Positions 19,993-29,688 of a stretch of DNA of 64,000 bases are shown here, piece by piece. Below the pieces are notes generated by a model. The model was not told the DNA's origin. It was given only the letters and a program-made list of their open reading frames with translations, and did no database searches. The DNA is taken from positions 372,001 to 436,000 of the forward strand of contig NZ_CP133774.1 in assembly GCF_034344865.1 (NCBI RefSeq), read 5' to 3'. Each line of letters opens with the position of its first letter. Position 1 is the stretch's first letter. The position numbers and the translations under genes were made by a program. The DNA comes from Pseudomonas sp. 10S4 (lineage in GTDB: Bacteria > Pseudomonadota > Gammaproteobacteria > Pseudomonadales > Pseudomonadaceae).

Positions 19993-20922
19993 ATGGAGCC
20001 CCCGGTGCTTGAAATCCGTCACCTGAAGACCCTGCACGCCTTGCGCGAAGCCGATAGCCTGGTGGATGCGGCTGATCGCCTGCACCTGACCCAGTCGGCC
20101 CTGTCTCACCAGTTCAAGGAACTGGAGGAGCGTATGGGCATGCCGTTGTTCGTGCGCAAGACCAAACCGGTGCGTTTCACCAGCGCCGGTTTGCGCCTGC
20201 TGCAACTGGCCGACGCGACCCTGCCGCTGCTGCGTGGCGCCGAGCGCGACATCGCGCGACTGGCCGGCGGCACCGCCGGGCGCCTGCACATGGCGATCGA
20301 GTGCCACAGTTGCTTCCAGTGGCTGATGCCGACCATCGACCAGTTCCGCGATGCCTGGCCGGAAGTCGAACTGGACCTGGCCTCGGGCTTCTCCTTCGCC
20401 CCGCTGCCGGCCCTGGCCCGTGGCGATCTGGATCTGGTGGTGACCTCCGATCCGCTGGAACTGGCCGGGATCACCTATGTGCCGTTGTTCACCTATGAAG
20501 CAATGCTCGCGGTGGCCAATCAGCACCGGTTGGCGAACAAGGCTTATATCGTGCCGGAAGATTTGCTCACGGAAACCTTGATCACTTACCCGGTTGAGCG
20601 GGATCGGCTGGACATCTTCACGCGGTTTCTGGAACCGGCGGACGTCGAACCGGCACAGGTCCGGACCTCGGAACTGACGGTGATGATGATGCAACTGGTG
20701 GCCAGCGGTCGCGGCGTGTGCGGCATGCCGCATTGGGCGCTGCATGAATACAGCTCACGGGGTTACGTGAAGGCCAAGCGGCTGGGCGAGAAAGGGTTGT
20801 TTGCGACGTTGTACGCCGGGATTCGCGCCGACATGCTGGACGCGCCGTATATGCGCGATTTTTTGCTGACGGCAAAGGACACGTCATTCTCGACGCTGGA
20901 TGGGGTTAGCGCGGTTCGCTAA
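19993..20922 (+). CDS. metR: LysR-type regulator of methionine synthesis MetR
   Basis: This 309-residue LysR-family protein has an N-terminal winged helix-turn-helix (LEIRHLKTLHALREADSLVDAA, with LTQSALSHQFKELEE as recognition region). The effector domain contains ECHSCFQWLMP, characteristic of MetR, whose co-inducer is homocysteine. It is divergent from metE, the classical arrangement, and should activate metE. The ATG at 19993 is used here, but the GTG at 20005 (VLEIRHLK) fits the usual family start as well. A family B REP doublet follows. Confidence 0.88.
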   Translation: MEPPVLEIRHLKTLHALREADSLVDAADRLHLTQSALSHQFKELEERMGMPLFVRKTKPVRFTSAGLRLLQLADATLPLLRGAERDIARLAGGTAGRLHMAIECHSCFQWLMPTIDQFRDAWPEVELDLASGFSFAPLPALARGDLDLVVTSDPLELAGITYVPLFTYEAMLAVANQHRLANKAYIVPEDLLTETLITYPVERDRLDIFTRFLEPADVEPAQVRTSELTVMMMQLVASGRGVCGMPHWALHEYSSRGYVKAKRLGEKGLFATLYAGIRADMLDAPYMRDFLLTAKDTSFSTLDGVSAVR

Positions 20923-20951
20923 TCGTTATCGACCTGAAATGCGATCAAATA

Positions 20952-21041
20952 TTGGAGCGGGCTTGCTCGCGAAAGCGGTGTGTCAGCCAACATCAATGTT
21001 GAATGTTAGACCGCATTCGCGAGCAAGCCCGCTCCCACAGG
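20952..21041. repeat. REP doublet, family B
   Basis: Facing copies with core GGAGCGGGCTTGCTCGCG are separated by a 40-base spacer with GTGTCAGCCAACATCAATG, similar to the spacers at 12582 and 32926. It lies between convergent metR and the GNAT gene. Confidence 0.87.
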
Positions 21042-21055
21042 GGATTGTCGGGGTG

Positions 21056-21559
21056 TCAGACTTCTCGCCACATATGGATCTTGTCGAAGTACTCCTCGCC
21101 CACCCGCACCGCCAACGGTTCTAAACCGTACTGGATGAAGCCGCAGCGTTGATACAACTTGAACGCGGCTTCGTTGCCAGCGGTAACGGTCAACTGGATC
21201 AGCCTCAGGCCCGGATGGTTTTGCGCTTCAGCCAACGCCGCCTGCACCAGTTGAAAGCCGAGCCCGCGCTGGCGGACTGTGCCAGACACGTACATGCCAA
21301 ACAACGTCGCCTTGTGCCGGGCCTTTTCCCGGGGTTCGAAGGCCAGGCCGACGATGCCGGCCAACTGGCTATCCTCGAACGCGCCAAACACCGCGTCGAG
21401 TTTGCTGGTCAACCGCGATTCCCACCAGCTCAACGGCATCGTGGCGCGCTCGCGTCCGCTGGAAGTGAACGCTTGCGGATGCAGGTCGTAGGCTTCAAGC
21501 ATCAACGCCCGATAGTTCAGGGCATGGCTGGCATCCAGTCGTTCGATCCACATGGTCAA
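21056..21559 (-). CDS. GNAT family N-acetyltransferase
   Basis: This 167-residue GNAT protein has the acetyl-CoA binding motif A around VRQRGLGFQLVQAALAEA (Q/R-x-x-G-x-G/A) and the C-terminal motif B NEAAFKLYQRCGF. The N-terminal part (ALMLEAYDLHPQAFTSS) resembles acyltransferases that act on small amines or protein N-termini. Its ATG overlaps the stop of the LysE-type exporter gene by four bases, so the two are translationally coupled. This suggests that the enzyme modifies the same compound that the exporter removes; that is inference. The substrate is unknown. Confidence 0.83.
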   Translation of the reverse strand: MTMWIERLDASHALNYRALMLEAYDLHPQAFTSSGRERATMPLSWWESRLTSKLDAVFGAFEDSQLAGIVGLAFEPREKARHKATLFGMYVSGTVRQRGLGFQLVQAALAEAQNHPGLRLIQLTVTAGNEAAFKLYQRCGFIQYGLEPLAVRVGEEYFDKIHMWREV

Positions 21560-22194
21560 GCCGCCTTACGTTGTTCAAACATCAGCCGCACGGCCAGTGC
21601 CGACAGCACAAACCCCATGAAATAACGCTGCACCGCGAGCCAGGTCGGGTTCTTGACGAACCACGAGGCGATCCCGGCGGCGAACAATGCAATCAGCAGG
21701 TTCACGCAGAAACTCACGCTGATCTGGGTCAGGCCAAGAATAATGCTTTGGGTAAACACCGAGCCATGTTCCGGGCTGATGAACTGCGGGAACACCGACA
21801 GGTAAAACACCGCGATCTTCGGATTCAGGGCGCTGGTGAGAAAGCCCATGGTGATCAGTTTGCGCGACGAATCCGGCGGCAATTGCTGGGCCTCGAACGG
21901 CGAGCGAGCACCGGGCTTAACTGCCTGCCAGGCCAGCCACACCAGATATAGGGCGCCGGCCCATTTCAGTACTTCATAGGCCATTGGCACGGCCAGAAAC
22001 ACCGCGGTCAAACCGGCCGCGGCAGCGAACAAATGCACGAAGAACCCCGCCACCACGCCAAGCAATGAGGTGACGCCGGCCTTGCGCCCCTGGCAGATCG
22101 AACGGGAGATCAGGTAGATCATGTTCGGCCCCGGCGTCAGGACCATCAGCAATGCAGCGGCGGCGAAAATCAGCAAGTCTTGGAGCGGGATCAT
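21556..22194 (-). CDS. LysE/RhtB family amino-acid exporter
   Basis: This 212-residue inner-membrane protein has about six helices and the family signature TPGPNMIYLISRSICQGRKAG near residue 20. LysE/RhtB members export amino acids such as lysine, homoserine or threonine. The internal helix-break motif SALNPKIAVFYLSVFPQF is also typical. The gene overlaps the downstream acetyltransferase and follows the NUDIX gene by 26 bases on the same strand, so a three-gene transcript is likely. The exported substrate cannot be assigned. Confidence 0.88.
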   Translation of the reverse strand: MIPLQDLLIFAAAALLMVLTPGPNMIYLISRSICQGRKAGVTSLLGVVAGFFVHLFAAAAGLTAVFLAVPMAYEVLKWAGALYLVWLAWQAVKPGARSPFEAQQLPPDSSRKLITMGFLTSALNPKIAVFYLSVFPQFISPEHGSVFTQSIILGLTQISVSFCVNLLIALFAAGIASWFVKNPTWLAVQRYFMGFVLSALAVRLMFEQRKAA

Positions 22195-22220
22195 GGGGCA
22201 GCCCTTTGGTCCTGTTTTGA

Positions 22221-22655
22221 TCAGGCGATCGTGGTCAACGAGGCTCGATAAAACGGCAGGATCACGTCCCGTGTCAATGGCGCCAGCGTAAGGTTGCCGT
22301 CGGTAGCCGGATCGATCCAGCGTACCTCTTCGATCTCTGCCGCCGGCGAGACGTCTGAATCGATGCGTAGCAAGAACAACTCGGCCTGCACGACAAAACC
22401 CGGCTCGTTGGCGGCCGGTGCCGAAAACTGTCCCAGATAGGTGGCCTGCGCCGGGTCGACGACCAGGCCCAACTCTTCTTCCAGCTCCCGGGCCAGGGCG
22501 TGGGCCGGTTGCTCATGGGCTTCGATCTGGCCGCCCGGCTGCATGAACGCCTCGGTGTCGCGTTTGCGCACAAGCAACGTGCGGCCATCGGAACCGATCA
22601 ACAGGGCCGCAGCGATACGGATGATGCGGGGCGAGGCAGCGACTGAAAGGGTCAT
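22221..22655 (-). CDS. NUDIX hydrolase
   Basis: This 144-residue protein carries a complete Nudix box: Gly in PGGQIE, Glu five residues on, then ARELEEELGL, about residues 42-65. NUDIX enzymes hydrolyse nucleoside diphosphates linked to another group, such as oxidised nucleotides or nucleotide sugars. This one is of the short, mutT-like size. It is the first gene of a probable minus-strand group with the exporter and acetyltransferase. The substrate cannot be predicted from sequence alone. Confidence 0.87.
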   Translation of the reverse strand: MTLSVAASPRIIRIAAALLIGSDGRTLLVRKRDTEAFMQPGGQIEAHEQPAHALARELEEELGLVVDPAQATYLGQFSAPAANEPGFVVQAELFLLRIDSDVSPAAEIEEVRWIDPATDGNLTLAPLTRDVILPFYRASLTTIA

Positions 22656-22714
22656 GGATGGGGGTTGGCCTTGGTTAAAAGGCGCAAGAATAACCTGTGA
22701 TGAGGGAGATTACC

Positions 22715-22828
22715 TGTGGCGAGGGGGCTTGCCTGTGGCGAGGGAGCTTGCTCCCGCTGGGCTGCGAAGCGGCCCTGAAAAGCTGGGGACTGCTGCGCAG
22801 TCCAGCGGGAGCAAGCTCCCTCGCCACA
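22715..22828. repeat. REP doublet, family A, with extra half copy
   Basis: A facing pair of family A palindromes is preceded directly by a truncated copy (TGTGGCGAGGGGGCTTGC), so three left arms or part-arms are stacked. It lies between NUDIX (start side) and the YN-GYP gene (stop side). Confidence 0.87.
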
Positions 22829-22880
22829 ACAGCCGTCTGGCCACAGGTTCATTGTCGGGCATTACAGCAATGCCTCGCGT

Positions 22881-24241
22881 CTACGAAATAGCGCGCTCCA
22901 ACAGGGCTTCGACTTCCTCCGGCACTTTTACGAAGACGCTGTATTTGGCGCCTTCCATGGTTTCGAAGGCGATCAATTTGTCCACCAGCGGTGCATTCAG
23001 CACCTTGCCGGCATTGAGCAGCAACATGCCGTTGTCGGCGTTGAGGTTGCGCGCCAGGATCATCCCCGCCGCCAGATCCCGCGTATTCAGCACTTTGACC
23101 GAAGGGTCGGCTAACGTCACATCGCTCAGGTACGCGGCGCAGACGTGGATGAAATCCTCCACCAGTTCGGGATCGTAGAGACGCCCGGTATAGCTGCGGA
23201 TATACACCAGCGCTTCGTCGCTGTTCATCTGCCGTTCAAGGATCAACCCGCGCTGCAATTCAATGAAATCCACCGCCAGTTTCAATAACCGCGAACCGAA
23301 CGGAATCGCCTCCCCTTGAGTCGGTCAGGGAACCCGCTGCCGTCCCAGCGCTCCTGGTGGTGCAGGATCAGACGGGCGGCATCCTTCATCGGGTCGAGGG
23401 TCATCAGCAGCGACTCGCTCTGCTTCGGGTACTCGCGATAACGGTCGCGGTCAATGTGATGGAGCATGTCCGACGGCGTGATCATCATGCTGTCGGTCCA
23501 GCTCAGCTTGCCGATGTTGTAGAGCGCGGCAGCCATGGTGAGGTCGCGGCTGGTGCCTTCGTCCAGCCCATGGAGTTTGCAGTACACCCGCACCAGTTCG
23601 ATGATCTGGCGGTTGGTCTGCTTGGCCGGCGGCAGGCGCAAGTTAGCCAGCAGCGAGAACACCTCGGTGCCCGTGACATAGCTGTGTTTGAGCTCTTCAT
23701 AGGCCAGGTCGAGCATGTCGGCGGTCTGTTGCAACTCGCAAGTGCGCGCCGCGACATGTTTTTCCAGGGTGGAATTGAGGGTTTTCAACTGATCGTTCTG
23801 TTGCCGGGTCAGTTGCACCAGGCGCACACGTTCGCGCTCGGAATGCTGATGGTCCAGGGCCTGGCGCAGGGTCAGGAGCATTTCCTCGTCGTTCCAGGGC
23901 TTGCTGATGTAGCGGTGAATCTGCCCGTCATTAATGGCCTTGATGATCGTCGGCAGGTCCGCGTAACCCGTGAGCAAGATACGCGTAGTCGTCGGGTAAA
24001 TCTGATGGATGTGCGCCAGCAAGGTGGCGCCATCCATGTTGGGCATGCGCGCATCGGTCATCACCAGATTGATGCTGTGTTGCGCCATGATCTCCAGCGC
24101 CTGGGCACCGCTGGTGGCCAGCAGCACCTCGTAGGGTTGGCCGCGCAACAGCCGACGCAGGCTGTTGAGGATTGATTCTTCGTCGTCGACCAGCAACACC
24201 TTGGGTTTATCGGTCAAATTCGTAGGGAGTTGCTCTTCCAT
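22881..24241 (-). pseudogene. Response regulator with YN-GYP (degenerate HD-GYP) domain, one frameshift
   Basis: A receiver domain (VLLVDDEES, acceptor Asp63, Lys114 in ISKPW) is joined by a coiled coil to an HD-GYP-type domain. The HD pair is replaced by Tyr241-Asn242 (AALYNIGKL) and GYP by GFP (RWDGSGFPDRLKG). This is the arrangement I recall for P. aeruginosa PA2572, a YN-GYP protein thought not to hydrolyse cyclic di-GMP. The frame breaks near 23312, where one G is missing from a run; the remainder (LAVDFIELQRGLILERQM onward) follows in the next frame to 22881. The joined protein is about 453 residues. It stands divergent from the c-di-GMP operon at 24508. Confidence 0.8.
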
Positions 24242-24463
24242 GGCGTCACCTCGAGTGAAACAGGGCCTTGCGTTATGTCAGGCGGCGACAAACATCCACT
24301 CTTGCCGGAGCCTGACCTACAGGCTAGATGATTTTCAGGAACTCTCGGTATTTCATTTCCCTGATACACACAAGCGAACTCCGGGTAAGGGGACTATGCT
24401 CAGCGAACTCGGATCCACAAATCTGTAACCGTTCGGCCAGGTGATCAGGGAAAGGATGCCCCT

Positions 24464-24511
24464 ATGAACAGACCGTTTCGAACCGCTGTCGGCCCAGGCG
24501 TCTCCCTATGA
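24464..24511 (+). CDS. Possible 15-residue upstream leader peptide
   Basis: An ATG at 24464 reads MNRPFRTAVGPGVSL and stops with a TGA that overlaps the start of the next gene in an ATGA. A GGGAAAGG ribosome site lies about 10 bases upstream, better than anything directly before 24508. It may couple translation into the GGDEF/EAL gene. A single short frame is weak evidence. Confidence 0.25.
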   Translation: MNRPFRTAVGPGVSL

Positions 24512-26813
24512 GTACGCTACTTGCACGGGTCAACCGGCGAATTCTCATCGTTGACGATACCGCCACGATCCATAGGGATTTCGAAAAGATCCTCAGCCCT
24601 CAGTCAATCGAGGACGACGATCTGGACAGTACCGAAAGAGCGCTTTTCGGATCAACGGCTGCCATCACGTTGCAAAGCTTTGTGCTCGATTCCGCGTTTC
24701 AAGGCCTTGAAGCCCTGAACATGGTCGAAAACGCACTGGCCAACGACCTGCCCTACGCCATGGCGTTCATCGACATGCGCATGCCACCGGGCTGGGACGG
24801 CCTGGAAACCATCGAACGGCTGTGGCAAGTCGACCCCAAGCTGCAAGTGGCGCTGTGCACAGCGTATTCCGACTATTCCTGGGAAGACATCGACGAACGC
24901 CTGGAACTGGGCGATCGCCTGCTGATCCTGAAAAAGCCCTTCGATGCCATCGAAATCCGTCAGATGGCCAGTGCGCTCACCGCAAAATGGCAGATGACCG
25001 AAGACGCCGCGCTGAAAATGTCGCTGCTCGAACAAGCGGTCGAAGAACGCACTCTGGAGCTGTCCGACGCCAACATCATCGTGCAAAACAGCCCGACGAT
25101 CCTGTATCGGCTGCGCGGCGAGCCATCGTTTCCGTTGATGTACATCTCGCACAACATCACCAAGTACGGTCACATCGCGGCCAAACTGGTGGCGTCGGCC
25201 AATTGGTCCAAAGAGCTGATTCACCCCGACGACCTGCCGAAGGTCGACCTCGCCATGGCACGGGTGCTGGACCGCCATGCCGAGGGCGCCTCCATCGAAT
25301 TTCGCATGCGCACTGGCGACGGTGCCTGGCGCTGGGTCGAAAACCGCTATATCCCGGTGCGCGACGCTGAAGGTCGGTTACTGGAAGTCGAAGGCATCAT
25401 CCTCGACATTACTGAACGCCGACTGGCCGAAGAAAAAATCGCCCTGCTGGCCCGCACCGACGGGCTGACCGGGCTGGCCAATCGCGCGACCCTGATCGAA
25501 CGGCTGCATCAGGCATTCGCGGCGGCGCGTCGAGGGGCGGCCGCCTTCGCGATTTTTACCTGGACCTGGATCACTTCAAGCGCATCAACGACGCCCTCGT
25601 CCCACGCGGTCGGCGACTTGTTGCTGCAAGAGGTGGCCCGGCGGATCAAGGCCTGTGTGCGCGAAAACGACGTGGTCGCCCGGCTCGGTGGTGACGAGTT
25701 CGCCATCCTGCAACTTGATGTCAGCGACCCGACCCAGTCTGCGGCGCTGGCGGTGAAGGTCCGCGATGCGCTGATGCAGCCCTATTCCTTGGCCGGCAAC
25801 GATGTCCGGGCCTCGGTCAGCATCGGCATCAGCAGTTGCACCGCGGAAATCCTCAGCGCCGACAGCCTGTTGACCCAAGCCGACATGGCGCTCTATCGCT
25901 CCAAGGAGCAGGGTCGCAACCAGTACCACTTCCATTCCGAGGAGATCAATCAGGAAGTGGTCGAGCGCATGACCATCGCCAGCGAACTGAAAACCGCCAT
26001 CGAACACGAAGAACTCGAACTGCATTACTGGCCGGAAGTGGACCTGAGCACCGGCAAGATCCTCGGCATGGAAGCCCAGGTCACCTGGAACCATCCCACC
26101 CGCGGGATTCTCGAAGGCCCGGCGTTCCTGCCGGCCGCCGAAAAAACCGGGACTATCGTCGCCCTTGGCCACTGGGTGCTGGATCAAGCCTGCCGACAGA
26201 TGCGCCAGTGGCGCGACGAAGGCATGGCGCCCCCGGTGATCGCGATCAAGCTGTCCCTGGCCCAGCTCAAGAGCGGGCCGGAACTGATCTATGACGTGCT
26301 GCGCACCACTGCGCGCTGGGAACTGTGCCCGTGGGACCTGCGCTTCGATGTCACTGAAGCGACCCTGGCCCAGACCAAGTGGACCCACAACGATGTGCTG
26401 ACCACGGCTGCGGGAGCTGGGGGTGCATCCGCATCGCCATCGACGACTTCGGCACCGGCTATTCCTCCTTCGATTACCTCAAGACCTACCAGGTCAATCA
26501 CCTGAAACTTGCCCAGGCGTTTATCGACACTGCCGCTCAGGACCCGGCCAGCGCGAACACCTTGCGGGCCATCATCAATTTTGCCCGTGAGGTAGGGATC
26601 GGCATCATCGCCGAGGGCGTCGAAACCCAGGAGCAACGCAGTTCGCTGATGGCCACCGGTTCACCGATGAACGCTCAGGGCTACTTCTTCAGCAAAGCGG
26701 TCAGCAGCCAACAGGCCGCCGAGCTGCTGAAGGCCGGCAGCATCGTGCCCTCGGGCACTGACAGCGACCGCACCCAGGACGATCCCCGGCGTTCCACGGA
26801 GGAAAACGGATGA
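24508..26813 (+). pseudogene. Receiver-PAS-GGDEF-EAL protein with degenerate EAL, frameshifted
   Basis: Domains in order are an atypical receiver (ILIVDDTATIHRDF, Asp89, Lys143), PAS/PAC (about 185-320), GGDEF (intact GGDEF at 394-398) and EAL. In the EAL domain the signature is EAQ (522-524) and the NVS-type metal site is replaced by KLSLAQ, so phosphodiesterase activity is doubtful while cyclase activity is plausible. Four single-base shifts are visible: a missing T near 25552 and an extra base near 25598 (which cancel), then two extra bases near 26402 and 26423 before IRIAIDDFGTGYSSF. The joined length is about 767 residues. It is the first gene of a five-gene operon and overlaps the next gene by ATGA. 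Confidence 0.8.
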
Positions 26814-28684
26814 AGTCGCCTTTCGTTCGGACCAACCGGCGCATCCTGATCATCGACGACACGCCGTCGATTCATCATGACTTCCGCAAAATCCTCGACC
26901 CCGACGCCGAAGGGGAACAAGACCTGGCCGGTACTGAGGAAGCGCTGTTCGGCACCCTGCCGCCCGACCGGCTGACCTTTGAGCTCGATTCCGCTTACCA
27001 GGGCCAGGAAGCCCTGGAACTGGTCAAGCGCGCCCGCTCCGAAGGTCGCCCGTATGCCTTGGCGTTCACCGACATGCGCATGCCGCCGGGCTGGGACGGG
27101 CTGGAAACCATCGAACAACTGTGGAAAGCCGACCCGCACCTGCAAATCGCGCTGTGCACCGCTTATTCGGACTACAGCTGGGAGGCCATGGCCGAGCGGC
27201 TCGAATTCGGCGACCAGTTGCTGGTGCTGAAAAAGCCTTTCGACAGCCTGGAAATCCGTCAGATGGCCAGCGCCATGACCTGGAAATGGCAGATGGCCCA
27301 GGACGCCGCGAATAAAGTGCTGAGCCTGGAACAGACCATCGAGGCCCGGGTGCACGAACTGCTCAAGGTCTCGCACTTGTTGCAGTACGACGTCCTCACC
27401 GAGTTGCCCAACAGCACCTTGCTCGGTGACCGTTTGAACCAGTCCCTGGCCTTGTCCCGGCGCCATGACAGACAACTGGCGGTGATGTTTCTCGGGCTGG
27501 ACCGTTTCAAGCGCATCAACAATGCCCTGGGGCATCCGGCCGGTGACGAGATGCTCAAACGGGTCGGGCAGAGCCTGGTGGCGAGCGTGCGCGAGTCCGA
27601 CTCGGTGTTTCGCTACGGCTCCGATGAGTTCGTGGTGATCCTGGCGGACGTTCGCCATCCACAGCAGACCAAGGGCATCGCCGAAAAACTCTTGAATGCC
27701 ATCCGTACTCCCCAGCATATCGCCGGCCACGACCTGAGCGTCACCGCCAGCCTGGGGATCAGCATTTACCCCGAGGATGGCCTGGACGCCATCGTGCTGA
27801 TCAAGAAAGCCGAAACCGCGATGCGCAACGTCAAGGAAAACGGCCCGAACGATTTCAGCTTTTTCATTGACGAAATGAACCAGCGTGCCCGGGAACAACA
27901 GAGCATTGAATCGGGCATTCGCCTGGCCCTGGAACGCAATGAATTTGTGCTGCATTACCAACCAAAAATGGACCTGAGCAGTGGCCAGGTGGTCGGCGCC
28001 GAAGCGCTGATCCGCTGGAAAAAACCCGGGCAAGGCTGGGTCTACCCATCGGATTTCATCGCCGTGGCCGAAGACAGCGGCTTGATTGTGCCGCTGACCA
28101 AATGGGTGATGGCCCAGGCCTGTCGGCAGGCGTGTATCTGGCAAGAGGCCGGGCTGCCGAAAATCTGCATCTCGGTGAACGTGTCGGCCATCGACTTCCG
28201 GCAGCGCGACTTTGTCGATGTCATCGAACAGATACTGAAGCAGACCGGTATGGATCCGACGCTGCTGGAGCTGGAAATCACTGAAGGGGTGTTGATGCAG
28301 AACATCGACGCCACCGTGACCGCCCTGAACCGGATCAAGGCCTTGGGCGTGCGACTGGCCATCGATGACTTCGGTACCGGTTATTCCAGCCTGAGCTACC
28401 TGCGACGGTTTCCCATCGACGTGCTGAAAATCGACCAGTCGTTCATTCGCGGCTTGAGCCGCGACAGCAGTGATGCCGCCCTCGTCAACGCCATCATCAG
28501 CCTGGGCAAGAGCCTCAAACTGACCGTTATCGCTGAAGGCGTGGAGACCCTCGAACAGCTGGATTTCCTCAAGGCTCACCACTGCGAGGAAGGCCAGGGC
28601 TATTACTTCAGCAAAGCTGTGGCACCGGATGCGTTTGCACATTATTTGATGTCAGTGAAACCACTTCCATCTGCCCAGACATAA
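26810..28684 (+). CDS. Receiver-GGDEF-EAL protein with degenerate GGDEF (c-di-GMP phosphodiesterase)
   Basis: This 624-residue protein has the same atypical receiver as its neighbour (ILIIDDTPSIHHDF, Asp88) followed by GGDEF and EAL domains. The cyclase signature is GSDEF (270-274), probably inactive. The EAL domain has GAEALIRW, SVNVSAIDF, LEITEG, IDDFGTGYSSLSYL, LKIDQSFI and IAEGVET, all consistent with an active phosphodiesterase that hydrolyses cyclic di-GMP to pGpG. The degenerate GGDEF may act as a GTP sensor, as in other composite proteins. Start and stop are firm, and the ATGA overlap couples it to the upstream gene. Confidence 0.9.
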   Translation: MKSPFVRTNRRILIIDDTPSIHHDFRKILDPDAEGEQDLAGTEEALFGTLPPDRLTFELDSAYQGQEALELVKRARSEGRPYALAFTDMRMPPGWDGLETIEQLWKADPHLQIALCTAYSDYSWEAMAERLEFGDQLLVLKKPFDSLEIRQMASAMTWKWQMAQDAANKVLSLEQTIEARVHELLKVSHLLQYDVLTELPNSTLLGDRLNQSLALSRRHDRQLAVMFLGLDRFKRINNALGHPAGDEMLKRVGQSLVASVRESDSVFRYGSDEFVVILADVRHPQQTKGIAEKLLNAIRTPQHIAGHDLSVTASLGISIYPEDGLDAIVLIKKAETAMRNVKENGPNDFSFFIDEMNQRAREQQSIESGIRLALERNEFVLHYQPKMDLSSGQVVGAEALIRWKKPGQGWVYPSDFIAVAEDSGLIVPLTKWVMAQACRQACIWQEAGLPKICISVNVSAIDFRQRDFVDVIEQILKQTGMDPTLLELEITEGVLMQNIDATVTALNRIKALGVRLAIDDFGTGYSSLSYLRRFPIDVLKIDQSFIRGLSRDSSDAALVNAIISLGKSLKLTVIAEGVETLEQLDFLKAHHCEEGQGYYFSKAVAPDAFAHYLMSVKPLPSAQT

Positions 28685-28728
28685 GCGACGCGCCACGACA
28701 CACAGGCCAACCGCCAAGGAAATAACCG

Positions 28729-29688
28729 ATGTCGCCCTATCGTGCCCACTTGCTTGCGATTTTATTGTTGGCGATCTCCCTGACCGCCACCGGCGCTCCG
28801 CTGGACGAACCGCTCAAACCGTTACCCGCCGCGCCACAGCAAAATCCGCTGCGGGTCGAACTCGGTCGGCAGTTGTTCAATGAGCCGCGCTTGTCGGTCA
28901 ATGGCAGCCTGTCCTGCGCCACCTGCCATCGTCTGGAAACCGGCGGCGCCGACAACAAACCGTTTTCCATCGGTTTCAACGGCCAACCGGTCGCCATGAA
29001 CACCCCCTCGGTGTTCAACGCCACCCTGAACTTCCGTCAGTTCTGGAATGGCCGGGCCGACACCCTGGAAACCCAGGTCCACGAAGTGGTGCAGAGCCCC
29101 AGCGAAATGGGCAGCAACTGGGAGCACGTGGTGCAGACGCTGGCCACCGACCCGACCTATAAAACCGCGTTCGCCAATGCCTACCCGGACGGCGTGACCA
29201 TGGGCAATGTGCAAAACGCCCTGGCCAGCTACGAGCGCACGCTGCTCAGCGCCAACTCGCGCTTTGATCAATACCTGCTGGGCAACACCGACATTCTCAC
29301 CCTCGACGAAAAGTACGGTTATCTGCGCTTCAAGGATTACGGCTGCATTTCCTGTCATCAAGGGGTGAACATCGGCGGCAACATGTTCCAGAAATTCGGG
29401 GTCATGGGCGATTACTTCCAGGCCCGGGGCAACCTCACCGAGTCCGACCTGGGACGATACCTGGTGACCAAGGATGAAGAGGACCGCAACGTGTTCAAGG
29501 TCCCGAGTTTGCGTAACGTCGCCGTGACCGCACCGTACTTCCACGACGCCTCGGCGAAAACCCTCGAAGAGGCAGTAGATGTGATGTTCAAGTACCAGCT
29601 CGGCCGTGTGCCTTCGGCCGAAGACAAGGCACTGATCATCCTGTTCCTCAAGACCCTGACCGGTGAATGGGAGGGCAAGCCGCTATGA
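28729..29688 (+). CDS. Exported di-heme cytochrome c peroxidase / MauG-like protein
   Basis: This 319-residue protein has a Sec signal peptide (cleavage near residue 23, TATGA) and two heme c sites, CATCH (63-67) and CISCH (206-210), in the order found in bacterial cytochrome c peroxidases and MauG-like enzymes. It should act in the periplasm, reducing hydrogen peroxide or oxidising a partner. An AAGGA ribosome site precedes the ATG. It lies 44 bases after the phosphodiesterase and overlaps the following kinase gene by ATGA, so a redox enzyme is built into a signalling operon. The distal heme ligand cannot be assigned by eye. Confidence 0.88.
   Translation: MSPYRAHLLAILLLAISLTATGAPLDEPLKPLPAAPQQNPLRVELGRQLFNEPRLSVNGSLSCATCHRLETGGADNKPFSIGFNGQPVAMNTPSVFNATLNFRQFWNGRADTLETQVHEVVQSPSEMGSNWEHVVQTLATDPTYKTAFANAYPDGVTMGNVQNALASYERTLLSANSRFDQYLLGNTDILTLDEKYGYLRFKDYGCISCHQGVNIGGNMFQKFGVMGDYFQARGNLTESDLGRYLVTKDEEDRNVFKVPSLRNVAVTAPYFHDASAKTLEEAVDVMFKYQLGRVPSAEDKALIILFLKTLTGEWEGKPL

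Noticed and set aside
22881..23285. An independent gene of 134 residues
   Set aside because: It continues the YN-GYP protein after a single missing base; the sequence joins without loss.
26379..26813. A separate small EAL protein
   Set aside because: It is the C-terminal end of the frameshifted gene at 24508, starting in mid-domain.
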